Part shown: positions 1-5,491 of the stretch, piece after piece
Layout: each line of letters begins with the position of its first letter
How positions within the stretch are numbered: position 1 is the stretch's first letter
Source: Anaerolineales bacterium
GTDB lineage: Bacteria > Chloroflexota > Anaerolineae > Anaerolineales > DRMV01
Direction: 5' to 3'
Length of the DNA: 6,901 nucleotides
Assembly (NCBI GenBank): GCA_027026295.1
Contig: JALVOR010000317.1
Coordinates: 2,647-9,547, forward strand
Program-made: the position numbers and the translations under genes
Notes under the pieces: model-generated
Told to the model about the DNA's origin: nothing
What the model saw: only the letters and a program-made list of their open reading frames with translations
The model's database searches: none

Positions 1-823
1 CGAAGTGCGTTTTACCGAGCCGGCCTTGCGCAAGATCATTCGGGAATACACCAGCGAGGCAGGCGTGCGTAACCTCGAGCGGGAAATCGGGCGCGTGTGC
101 CGCAAAATTGCCCGCCTGAAAGCCGAGGGCAAGCGCTTCCCCAGCCGGGTGACCGAGCGCACGGTGGAACGCTTCCTGGGCCCGCCTGTGTATTTCGAAA
201 TGGAAGCCGAGCGCGCCGACGAAGTGGGCGTTGCCATGGGCATGGCGTGGACGGCAGACGGCGGTGTGGTTATGCCCGTGGAAGTGCTGCTCATGGATGG
301 CAAGGGCGAGGTCAAAATCACCGGCCAGATTGGCGATGTGATGCAGGAATCCGCCCAGGCGGCGCTTTCGTTCCTGAAGGCGCACCACGAAGATTTTGGT
401 GTGGACGCTGAAGAATTCGAGAAAATCGATGTCCACATCCATGTCCCCGAGGGGGCAGTGCCCAAGGATGGCCCCAGCGCCGGAGTAACTTTGGCGACTG
501 CGCTGGTTTCTGCCTTTACCGGACGGCCTGTGCGCCACGATGTCGCGATGACGGGCGAAATTACCCTGCGGGGCAAAGTGCTGCCCGTGGGCGGGGTGCG
601 GGAAAAGGTGCTCGCCGCCCACCGCCACGGCCTGAAAACCGTGATTTTGCCTGCCCGCAACCGCACCGACTTGCGGGACGTCCCGAAATCGGCATTGCAG
701 GCGCTGGAAATCGTGCCTGTGCAGCGGTTGGAAGAGGTGCTGAAGGTGGCACTGCTGCCCGCCCCGCCAGAGGAGGCAGCACCCGAAACCTCCGACACGG
801 CAGAAGAGACTGCTGAAGCGTAA
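1..823 (+). CDS. lon: ATP-dependent LonA protease, C-terminal part (5' truncated by window edge)
   Basis: Lon is a cytoplasmic AAA+ protease that unfolds and degrades damaged and regulatory proteins. The window begins inside the gene: codons are open from base 2 (GAA GTG CGT), so the GTG at 5 is an internal Val codon and not a start. Counting from that Val, residues 1-45 are the end of the AAA+ small helical subdomain, with the sensor-2-like stretch EAGVRNLEREIG. Residues 75-250 are the S16 peptidase domain. The catalytic Ser lies in PKDGPSAG (residue 158, bases 476-478) and the catalytic Lys in GGVREK (residue 201, bases 605-607). Their separation of 43 residues equals that of the E. coli dyad S679/K722. 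VAMTGEITLRG between them is also canonical. The last 25 or so residues are a Pro/Glu/Ala/Thr-rich tail that looks unstructured. The visible part is intact, and a hairpin terminator follows directly. Identification is essentially certain. Confidence 0.97.
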   Translation, partial: EVRFTEPALRKIIREYTSEAGVRNLEREIGRVCRKIARLKAEGKRFPSRVTERTVERFLGPPVYFEMEAERADEVGVAMGMAWTADGGVVMPVEVLLMDGKGEVKITGQIGDVMQESAQAALSFLKAHHEDFGVDAEEFEKIDVHIHVPEGAVPKDGPSAGVTLATALVSAFTGRPVRHDVAMTGEITLRGKVLPVGGVREKVLAAHRHGLKTVILPARNRTDLRDVPKSALQALEIVPVQRLEEVLKVALLPAPPEEAAPETSDTAEETAEA

Positions 824-830
824 TCGCCCC

Positions 831-862
831 AACGCGCCCGACAAATTCGGGCGCGTTGTTTG
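831..862 (+). terminator. Intrinsic terminator of lon
   Basis: A perfect 11-bp inverted repeat (831-841 with 847-857, arms AACGCGCCCGA and TCGGGCGCGTT) encloses a 5-nt loop, CAAAT. It is followed by the T-rich but interrupted tract GTTTGTT. It starts 8 nt after the lon stop codon. The stem is strong and the U-tract weak, so termination may be incomplete. Confidence 0.75.
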
Positions 863-949
863 TTGGCGGGAGAACCGTCGATGCCGTGAAAGTTTCAGGA
901 GGCACAGCAGTTGCTTTTGGCTTCTTGGCGCTCCAAAAAATTCGCGAGC

Positions 950-978
950 ATCCGTTGTTATCCGTGCCATCCGTGGCC
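950..978. repeat. Short tandem ATCCGT motif array
   Basis: Three copies of ATCCGT start at 950, 960 and 969, each followed by a variable 3-4 nt (TGTT, GCC, GGCC). The array follows an A6 run and TTCGCGAGC and sits in non-coding DNA between lon and the SDR gene. No protein start or promoter is seen here. It could be part of a dispersed intergenic repeat or just a minor tandem duplication. Confidence 0.5.
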
Positions 979-1009
979 TGTTTTCTTAAGGTTGAGCAGT
1001 TCACACATC

Positions 1010-1045
1010 GTAGGGCGAGTTGCCGACTCGCCCTACTTTTTCTTT
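1010..1045 (+). terminator. Perfect palindrome with T-run, second intrinsic terminator
   Basis: The arms GTAGGGCGAGT (1010-1020) and ACTCGCCCTAC (1026-1036) form an uninterrupted 11-bp G+C-rich stem with a 5-nt loop, TGCCG. The T-rich tract TTTTTCTTT follows immediately (1037-1045). This is a textbook intrinsic terminator on the + strand. It lies about 190 nt beyond the lon stop and ends only about 12 nt before the candidate -10 box of the SDR gene, so it would isolate that gene from upstream read-through. The palindrome may also be a copy of a dispersed REP-like element. Confidence 0.7.
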
Positions 1046-1056
1046 GCCGCCTGGGG

Positions 1057-1062
1057 TACAAT
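1057..1062 (+). promoter_or_regulatory. Candidate -10 box for the SDR operon
   Basis: TACAAT matches the sigma-70/SigA -10 consensus in five of six positions. It lies 30 nt upstream of the SDR start, which would leave a short leader containing the AAGGAGG ribosome binding site. No good -35 is present at 16-18 nt upstream (the bases there, around 1034, belong to the terminator T-run), so this is only a candidate. Confidence 0.4.
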
Positions 1063-1092
1063 CGAAGCGTCGGCTTGTTGAAGGAGGCAGCA

Positions 1093-1887
1093 ATGAAAGA
1101 CATCCGCGACCGCGTCGCTCTTGTGACCGGCGCTTCGCAGGGCATCGGGAAGGCCACCGCGTTGGCCTTGGCGCGTGCCGGTGCGCATGTGGCCCTGGTT
1201 GCCCGGCGGCCTGCCCCGCTGGAAGAAGCCGCCGCTGCTGTGCGCGCCTTGGGGCGGCAAGCCCTTGCTGTGCCCGCCGATGTGAGCGACGAGGTGCAGG
1301 CGCGCCAAGCCGTGCGCCGCGCCATAGCCCACTTTGGTCGCCTCGATATGCTGGTCGCCAATGCGGGCGTATATTACCGCAGCCCCATTCGCCAACTGGA
1401 AACCGAAATTCTGCACCGCTCCCTTGCAGTGAACTTCTACGGCAGCGTGTACCCCGTTGTGGAGGCGCTGCCCCACATGCTCTCCCGCGACGAAGGGCAT
1501 ATCGTGCTCGTCACTTCGATGGACGGCAAAAAAGGCATCCCCCCCGACGCGCCTTATGTGGCTGCCAAGTTTGCCCTCGCAGGCTTTGGCGATGTGCTGC
1601 GGCAGGAACTCCACGGCACCGGCGTGGGGGCGAGCGTGCTCTTTCCCGGTAGGGTGGATACGCCGATGATTGCCGACCTGGAAGTGCCCTGGCTTTCGGC
1701 GAAGATTCCCCCCGAAGCCGTTGCCCGCGCCGTGCTGCGGGCTATTCGCCATAATCGCGCCGAGGTCATCGTGCCTTTCCAGGCGCGACTGCTTTACGCC
1801 CTCCAATGTGCTGCCCCAAAACTGGCCGACTGGGTGGTGCGGGCCTTTCGTCTGGAAGGCCGCCCCAAATCGCCTGACAACGCCTGA
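1093..1887 (+). CDS. SDR-family NAD(P)-dependent oxidoreductase
   Basis: This is a 264-aa classical short-chain dehydrogenase/reductase, a cytoplasmic enzyme that interconverts alcohols and ketones or reduces C=C/C=O bonds with NAD(P)H. The substrate cannot be read from the sequence. The Rossmann fold begins with VTGASQGIG (residues 11-19, TGxxxGxG). ARR at 37-39 after beta-2 favours NADPH. D63 (ADV) and NAG at 90-92 are typical. The full catalytic tetrad is present: N114, S142, Y155 and K159 (YVAAK). FPGRVDTPM is the usual PG motif after beta-6. The C-terminal 40 residues, with hydrophobic and Arg-rich helices, could touch a membrane. The start is ATG 1093 because AAGGAGG (1081-1087) lies 5 nt upstream. 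The frame stays open further 5' but runs through the terminator hairpin and has no ribosome binding site. It is followed after 20 nt by the next gene on the same strand, so the two are probably co-transcribed. Confidence 0.93.
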   Translation: MKDIRDRVALVTGASQGIGKATALALARAGAHVALVARRPAPLEEAAAAVRALGRQALAVPADVSDEVQARQAVRRAIAHFGRLDMLVANAGVYYRSPIRQLETEILHRSLAVNFYGSVYPVVEALPHMLSRDEGHIVLVTSMDGKKGIPPDAPYVAAKFALAGFGDVLRQELHGTGVGASVLFPGRVDTPMIADLEVPWLSAKIPPEAVARAVLRAIRHNRAEVIVPFQARLLYALQCAAPKLADWVVRAFRLEGRPKSPDNA

Positions 1888-1907
1888 AAATTTTGTGGAG
1901 GGACGCC

Positions 1908-3375
1908 ATGACGACCTCAACTGCCTTTTCCCCTCGCATTCCCGTTCACCCCTGGCTGCACACGCTGGAAGTCGGCTTTGTGCCGCCGCCCCAGCCCTTG
2001 CCGCTGGTAGAAGAAGTCTTTAGCGGGCTTGAGGAAGGCTTCCGGGCGTTGGGGCATCGGGTGGCTTCCCCCCCCTGGCCCCAAAACGCGTGTGCTGATC
2101 ACCGCCGCGCCTTTCGGTGAACCCCTCAACTGGCGCAAGGCCGTGCTGTTTACCGCCCGCCGCCGCTTTGGCATGCAGCACACGCCCCTGGTGTGGACGG
2201 TGGTGCCGGTTACGCCCCAACGCTGGCAGGCGGAACTCCGGCGTCTGGAACGTGCCCTGAGCAGGCCCCAACCCCAACCTGAAGATTTCGACTATCCCGG
2301 CCTCTTGCCTGTGGCGTGGCGCACGCTGGTGGAACAGGGGCTGCGCGGCGGCCCGATTCTGGCGCTGGAACGCGTGGTGCAGGCGCAGGCGAAGAGCATT
2401 CGGGCGTTGGTGGTGGTGGGTGAAGAGCGTCCGCGGGAAGCCTACCTCTTTGATTTGGTGGGCGCGCACCCTCGCATTCCTGCCGACGACCCTGCTTTTT
2501 TCTATGGCGACATTGCGCTGCGCATTGTGACCGTTGCCAGCACCGGCGAAATCACAGCCCATCGGGTTGTGGGCGACCCCATCCCCGTGGCGGTGTGGCG
2601 CACGCTGGAATCTCCTCGCGCCATGCAGCGTGCTGCCGAGGAACTGGGTAAGCGCAATTTCTTTACCCCGATGGTGCGCATCAACGACCTGGTGGCGGTG
2701 CCCGCGGTGGAAGCCAGCATCAGCAGCCAATACAGCGAGGGTTGCTTTGCCACGTGGGAGCCGCGCCTCGATGCCTTGATAGCGACCGTAACCGGCAGCG
2801 CCCGCCCTGTTGCCAAGGATGCCATCACCGACGAAGATTTGGCCGTCATCGTGGGCGTGCGCCCCGATGGGCGGGGAGCATTGGTGCGCCATGCGGAAAA
2901 CCATCGCAACGACCCGCCTTCGTCCGAAGCAGTGGAACTCTTCGATATGGATACGCCCTTGCCGCGCGTGACCTGGCACGGCGCTTCCGTGCCCGTAGCG
3001 CGCTCCAAACTCCACGGGCATCGCGGCGTGCGGGCTTTCGACCCCGCCCTGGTGGAATTCGTCCCTCTCGACCCGGCGTATTACCACCTGCCCGTGTCGT
3101 GTTCCACCGACGCGCAAGCGCGCGGCATCAAAGGCGCATTTGCCCGTTCCGAGGCGCTGCGTAATCCCGACGACCCCCGCCTGCTGGTGTTTACCGTGCT
3201 CCCCGGCCACGGGCTGGTGATGGCCGAAAAGTGGGTTCCCGGCAAAGCGCCTTTCCAATTGATGTGGGAGGCCATGGACGACGGGCGCGTGGTCATTGAT
3301 TCGCGCGTGCCTCAGGGGCCGTTCACTTACGTTTTGGACGCCAACGGCCGGATGGTGATGCGGCAAAAAGGTTGA
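1908..3375 (+). CDS. Unrecognised protein of about 488 aa, reading frame interrupted by a +1 shift
   Basis: I do not recognise this family. Translation from ATG 1908, with GGAGGG at 1897-1902, runs in one frame to GHRVAS (residues 49-54) and then enters a run of eight C (2068-2075). In that frame it would stop at 2118-2120. The neighbouring frame picks up exactly there (PPGPKTRVLITAAPFGEP) and stays open to TGA 3373-3375. Removing one C joins the two into a continuous 488-aa protein. No plausible separate start with a ribosome binding site exists for the second part: TTG 2029 and GTG 2092 are the only candidates near the join. The product appears soluble, with no signal peptide or membrane helix. 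Stretches that look conserved and could be functional include YSEGCFATWEPRLD (Cys about 279), RHAENHRNDPPSSEAVELFDMD and ARSKLHGHRG. They are rich in His, Asp, Glu and Arg, as in enzymes, but no function is claimed. Its position 20 nt behind the SDR gene suggests a shared transcript and perhaps a shared pathway. Confidence 0.7.
2068..2075 (+). other. Eight-C homopolymer at the frameshift site
   Basis: The run CTTCCCCCCCCTGG is where the coding frame passes from the upstream frame to the downstream one. Seven C would restore a single open frame (A-S-P-P-G-P-K). Homopolymer length errors in sequencing, slipped-strand phase variation, true gene decay or +1 slippage during expression could each account for it. 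Confidence 0.75.
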
Positions 3376-3443
3376 ATCGCGAGGCGGAATCCGTGAGTCG
3401 TGCTTCGGCAATGCCTTGGATGGAGATAGCGCTGGTGTGAGTT

Positions 3444-4946
3444 CTATCTTTCCGAATCGCTTTGCCGGGCGGCGACCAGGTCATCTCCCCATTTTTGGCG
3501 TTTGGCCTTCATTTCCTTCGCCGTGACCTTGCGCGTTTTCCGGATGATGCGCATGGCCTCGTCGGGCGTGTAGCCCTTCCAGCGCAGCAGGCCGTAAGTC
3601 ACCATGCCGGTGCGGTGAATGCCTGCCGAGCAGTGGATGATGATGCGTGCTCCTTCGTCCAGCAGGCGGGAAAGTTCCGGTAGCGCGGCCCGCAGCCGTT
3701 CATGCACTTCGTCTGTGGGGTAATTGGCGTTGGGCATGGGAAGCCAGACCCAGGTGATGCCGTGGCGTTTGGCGGCATCGCCATACTTGCGGGCGTTTTC
3801 CCGCTCGCTGAGCAGCGTTACAAGATGGGTTGCACCCTCCTTGCGGAAGGCGGCCATGTCCCGCCCCTTGGGGCGGTGGTAGAGTGCCAGCGCGCCGTTG
3901 CCCACTTCCACCCATCGGATGTCGGGGCGGTAAGGCCGCTTCCAGCGCGGGCGCACTTCCCATGCTGCCCGCAGGAATGCCCATGTTTCGAAAGCGCTGC
4001 CGGAAAGCCAGCCAATGAGGATAATGGGCACAGCCGCGCTGCCCAGAGCCGCTTTTGCCAGCGGCAACATGACCACGAAGGCCGTGCCCACCCCCAGCAG
4101 GGCTTCCGCTGAAGGGAAAGCCGGCGGGCGGCTTTTGTAGGCGCGGATGTGGAGCGTGCGCCGCAGGGCGCGGACGAAAAGGGCAGCAATGATGGCGTAC
4201 ATTCCCCACACGATGGCCTGCCCGGGCCAGATGGAGGGTATCTGTTCGGGGCGAAGGTTTACGCCCAGGAGAACATACATCCCCGCGAGCAGTGTCACCA
4301 TGGCCCAGAAAGCGCGCTTGCCCGGCAGTAAGTCGGCGAAGGCAGCGTGTTGTTCCCGCGTGGTACGCTTCCAGAGCAGGGTGAGCGCTACCAACACGCC
4401 CACGCCGCCGACGCCGGAAAGCAGCGAGCGTAATGGGCTGGGGGAGTTGATGGATTGGGAGATCGCGCCAAAGGTTGCCAGCGCCAGCCAGCCTTTCCAC
4501 GAGCCGTAAAAGCGGCGCAGGCGCAGCGGCAGGCCGCGCAGCAGATCGCGGGAGTCGGTCAGCAGACCTTCACCCAATACCAGCAGGGTGATGAACGAAA
4601 ACCACGTGTGCCACCACAGCAGCACAAAGGTTTCCACCACGGCGATGTCGGCCACGATGAGGTGGGCTTCCCACGTCGGTCGCCAGAGCATTTTGGTCAT
4701 GTAGGCTTCGTATAATCCGAAAATGGCCCCCGCGAAAACCAGGCTGGGGAAGCGCGGCTTGCCGTAGCGGTAAATAAGGGTGATTAGTATCAGGAGGTGC
4801 AGGCCATAGAGTGGAAGTTCCACCAAAATCCCCCACGGGTGGAAGAAGGGGAACAAATCCGACCCGGCGAACACTTCGGCGAAGAAGGTGCTGTAGGCGG
4901 CGAGGAGGAGCCAGAAAAAGAGTTTATGGCGGTGGGGAATCTTCAT
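3444..4946 (-). CDS. Multi-pass membrane protein with C-terminal dual-specificity-type phosphatase domain
   Basis: This 500-aa protein has two parts. Residues 1-330 hold about ten hydrophobic segments (roughly 7-27, 36-60, 68-88, 95-128, 150-165 weak, 175-192, 211-229, 240-258, 281-300 and 304-328). Residues 340-500 form a soluble cysteine-phosphatase domain. With a basic N-terminus (KIPHRHK) and an even number of helices, that domain would face the cytoplasm. The signature is HCSAGIHRT: nucleophile C439 (bases 3630-3632) and phosphate-binding R445, a CX5R P-loop followed by T446 as in dual-specificity phosphatases. The usual PxPD acid loop reads PMPNANYPTDE, with N406 where Asp is expected; D412 might substitute. 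The start is ATG 4946, with AGGA 7 nt upstream. The frame is open to 5132 but that extension crosses the divergent cold-shock promoter. The substrate (phosphoprotein, phosphoinositide or phospholipid) cannot be told, and the membrane part matches no family I know. It is monocistronic and convergent with the upstream operon. The 68-nt gap between them (3376-3443) shows no clear hairpin terminator. Confidence 0.85.
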   Translation of the reverse strand: MKIPHRHKLFFWLLLAAYSTFFAEVFAGSDLFPFFHPWGILVELPLYGLHLLILITLIYRYGKPRFPSLVFAGAIFGLYEAYMTKMLWRPTWEAHLIVADIAVVETFVLLWWHTWFSFITLLVLGEGLLTDSRDLLRGLPLRLRRFYGSWKGWLALATFGAISQSINSPSPLRSLLSGVGGVGVLVALTLLWKRTTREQHAAFADLLPGKRAFWAMVTLLAGMYVLLGVNLRPEQIPSIWPGQAIVWGMYAIIAALFVRALRRTLHIRAYKSRPPAFPSAEALLGVGTAFVVMLPLAKAALGSAAVPIILIGWLSGSAFETWAFLRAAWEVRPRWKRPYRPDIRWVEVGNGALALYHRPKGRDMAAFRKEGATHLVTLLSERENARKYGDAAKRHGITWVWLPMPNANYPTDEVHERLRAALPELSRLLDEGARIIIHCSAGIHRTGMVTYGLLRWKGYTPDEAMRIIRKTRKVTAKEMKAKRQKWGDDLVAARQSDSER

Positions 4947-5017
4947 GGGGTTTTCCTGTTGTGGCAGAACAGATCGTGGCGTTTCGCGGCTGGCATGGCA
5001 GATAAGGGCGTAGTCTG

Positions 5018-5023
5018 ATTGTA
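5018..5023 (-). promoter_or_regulatory. Candidate -10 box for the membrane phosphatase gene
   Basis: Read on the minus strand, TACAAT lies 71 nt upstream of the ATG at 4946. It is the same hexamer found before the SDR gene. No convincing -35 stands at the right distance, so the call rests on the -10 match and on its place in the divergent intergenic region. Confidence 0.3.
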
Positions 5024-5088
5024 CATGATCTGCGGGCTGTGTGGGGAAGCGCTGGTGCCGAGGGCATGGTGAGGGTGTTCTGACCCGC

Positions 5089-5117
5089 TTGACGCTCTCA
5101 GGGAGATATGCTAAAGT
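5089..5117 (+). promoter_or_regulatory. Sigma-70/SigA-type promoter of the cold-shock gene
   Basis: TTGACG (5089-5094) and TAAAGT (5112-5117) are separated by exactly 17 nt. The -10 is preceded by TGC, making an extended -10 element. Transcription would start near 5124, leaving a leader of about 77 nt before the GTG start. This is the best-formed promoter in the window and suggests strong expression. Confidence 0.75.
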
Positions 5118-5131
5118 AGGAATGCAAGGCA

Positions 5132-5172
5132 AGCAGTTTGGCGTGGCCGTGTCCGGCCCACCAGCGCCTGCT
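5132..5172 (+). promoter_or_regulatory. Structured 5' leader of the cold-shock mRNA
   Basis: The predicted leader can fold into an imperfect, G+C-rich stem-loop. AGCAG (5132-5136) pairs with CTGCT (5168-5172), GCG (5141-5143) with CGC (5165-5167), and GGCCG (5145-5149) can pair with CGGCC (5154-5158). It is followed by the A/T-rich single-stranded stretch CAAAATTTTTG and then the TTGGAGGTG ribosome binding site. Temperature-responsive leaders are known for cspA-type genes; a regulatory role here is inference. Confidence 0.4.
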
Positions 5173-5200
5173 GAGCAAAATTTTTGTTGGAGGTGTTGCA

Positions 5201-5413
5201 GTGGCAGAGCGCCAAACCGGCACGGTCAAGTGGTTTAACGCCACGAAAGGCTACGGCTTCATCACTCCCGATGGCGGTCGCGATGTGTTCGTGCATTACA
5301 GCGGCATTCGCGGCGAGGGGTACCGCTCCTTGGAAGAGGGCCAACGGGTGGAATTCGAGGTCGTGGATACCCCCAAAGGGCCCCAAGCCCAAGAGGTGGT
5401 TGTTCTTGACTGA
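5201..5413 (+). CDS. Cold-shock domain protein (CSP family)
   Basis: This is a 70-aa single-domain nucleic-acid-binding protein of the CspA/CspB type. Such proteins bind single-stranded RNA and DNA, melt mRNA structure and act as RNA chaperones in the cytoplasm. It opens with the hallmark [15 protein letters not shown], which contains RNP1 (KGYGFI), followed by RNP2 in DVFVHYSGI. The length equals the usual 65-70 aa. The first residues AERQ and the acidic EGQRVEFEV are also typical. The start is GTG 5201, chosen because GGAGG (5189-5193) lies 7 nt upstream and the family begins just before GTVKWF. The in-frame sequence 5' of it lies in the structured leader. It is a single-gene unit with its own promoter and terminator hairpin, divergent from the membrane phosphatase gene and convergent with the histidine kinase gene. 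It could be housekeeping or cold-induced, which the sequence alone cannot decide. Confidence 0.97.
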   Translation: MAERQTGTVKWFNATKGYGFITPDGGRDVFVHYSGIRGEGYRSLEEGQRVEFEVVDTPKGPQAQEVVVLD

Positions 5414-5434
5414 TGTGTGAACCATCTTGACCAC

Positions 5435-5474
5435 CACAGGCCGAGCATCATGCCCGGCCTGTGTGCTTTATAAG
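5435..5474 (+). terminator. Terminator hairpin after the cold-shock gene, in the convergent gap
   Basis: CACAGGCCG (5435-5443) pairs with CGGCCTGTG (5455-5463) over 9 bp. An inner GCA/TGC extension lies beyond a single A-C mismatch. TGCTTTATAA follows, a poor U-tract. The hairpin lies 21 nt after the cold-shock stop and 28 nt beyond the histidine kinase stop on the other strand. Read on the minus strand it is not followed by T residues, so it serves mainly the cold-shock gene. Confidence 0.6.
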
Positions 5475-5491
5475 GGAAGATTTTGTGGCGT

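Noticed and set aside
856..1092. In-frame 5' extension of the SDR reading frame to a start at 856
   Set aside because: It would translate through the lon terminator, the ATCCGT array and the second terminator hairpin, and has no ribosome binding site. ATG 1093 has AAGGAGG 5 nt upstream and begins at the usual SDR N-terminus.
1033..1920. Long minus-strand open frame opposite the SDR gene
   Set aside because: The + strand has a full SDR active site and a good ribosome binding site. The antisense frame has no recognisable domain.
2029..2100. TTG 2029 or GTG 2092 as an independent start of the downstream part of the split gene
   Set aside because: Neither has a convincing ribosome binding site, and a strong site plus coding-like sequence precedes ATG 1908 in the other frame. 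A frameshift explains both better.
2020..3411. Long open frame on the minus strand opposite the unrecognised gene
   Set aside because: It is a G+C-driven mirror of the + strand frame. Its product is rich in His, Arg and Gly without recognisable motifs, and it has no ribosome binding site.
4947..5132. N-terminal extension of the membrane phosphatase by 62 residues
   Set aside because: The extra residues look non-coding, overlap the divergent cold-shock promoter and lack a ribosome binding site. ATG 4946 has AGGA at the right distance and starts just before the first membrane helix.
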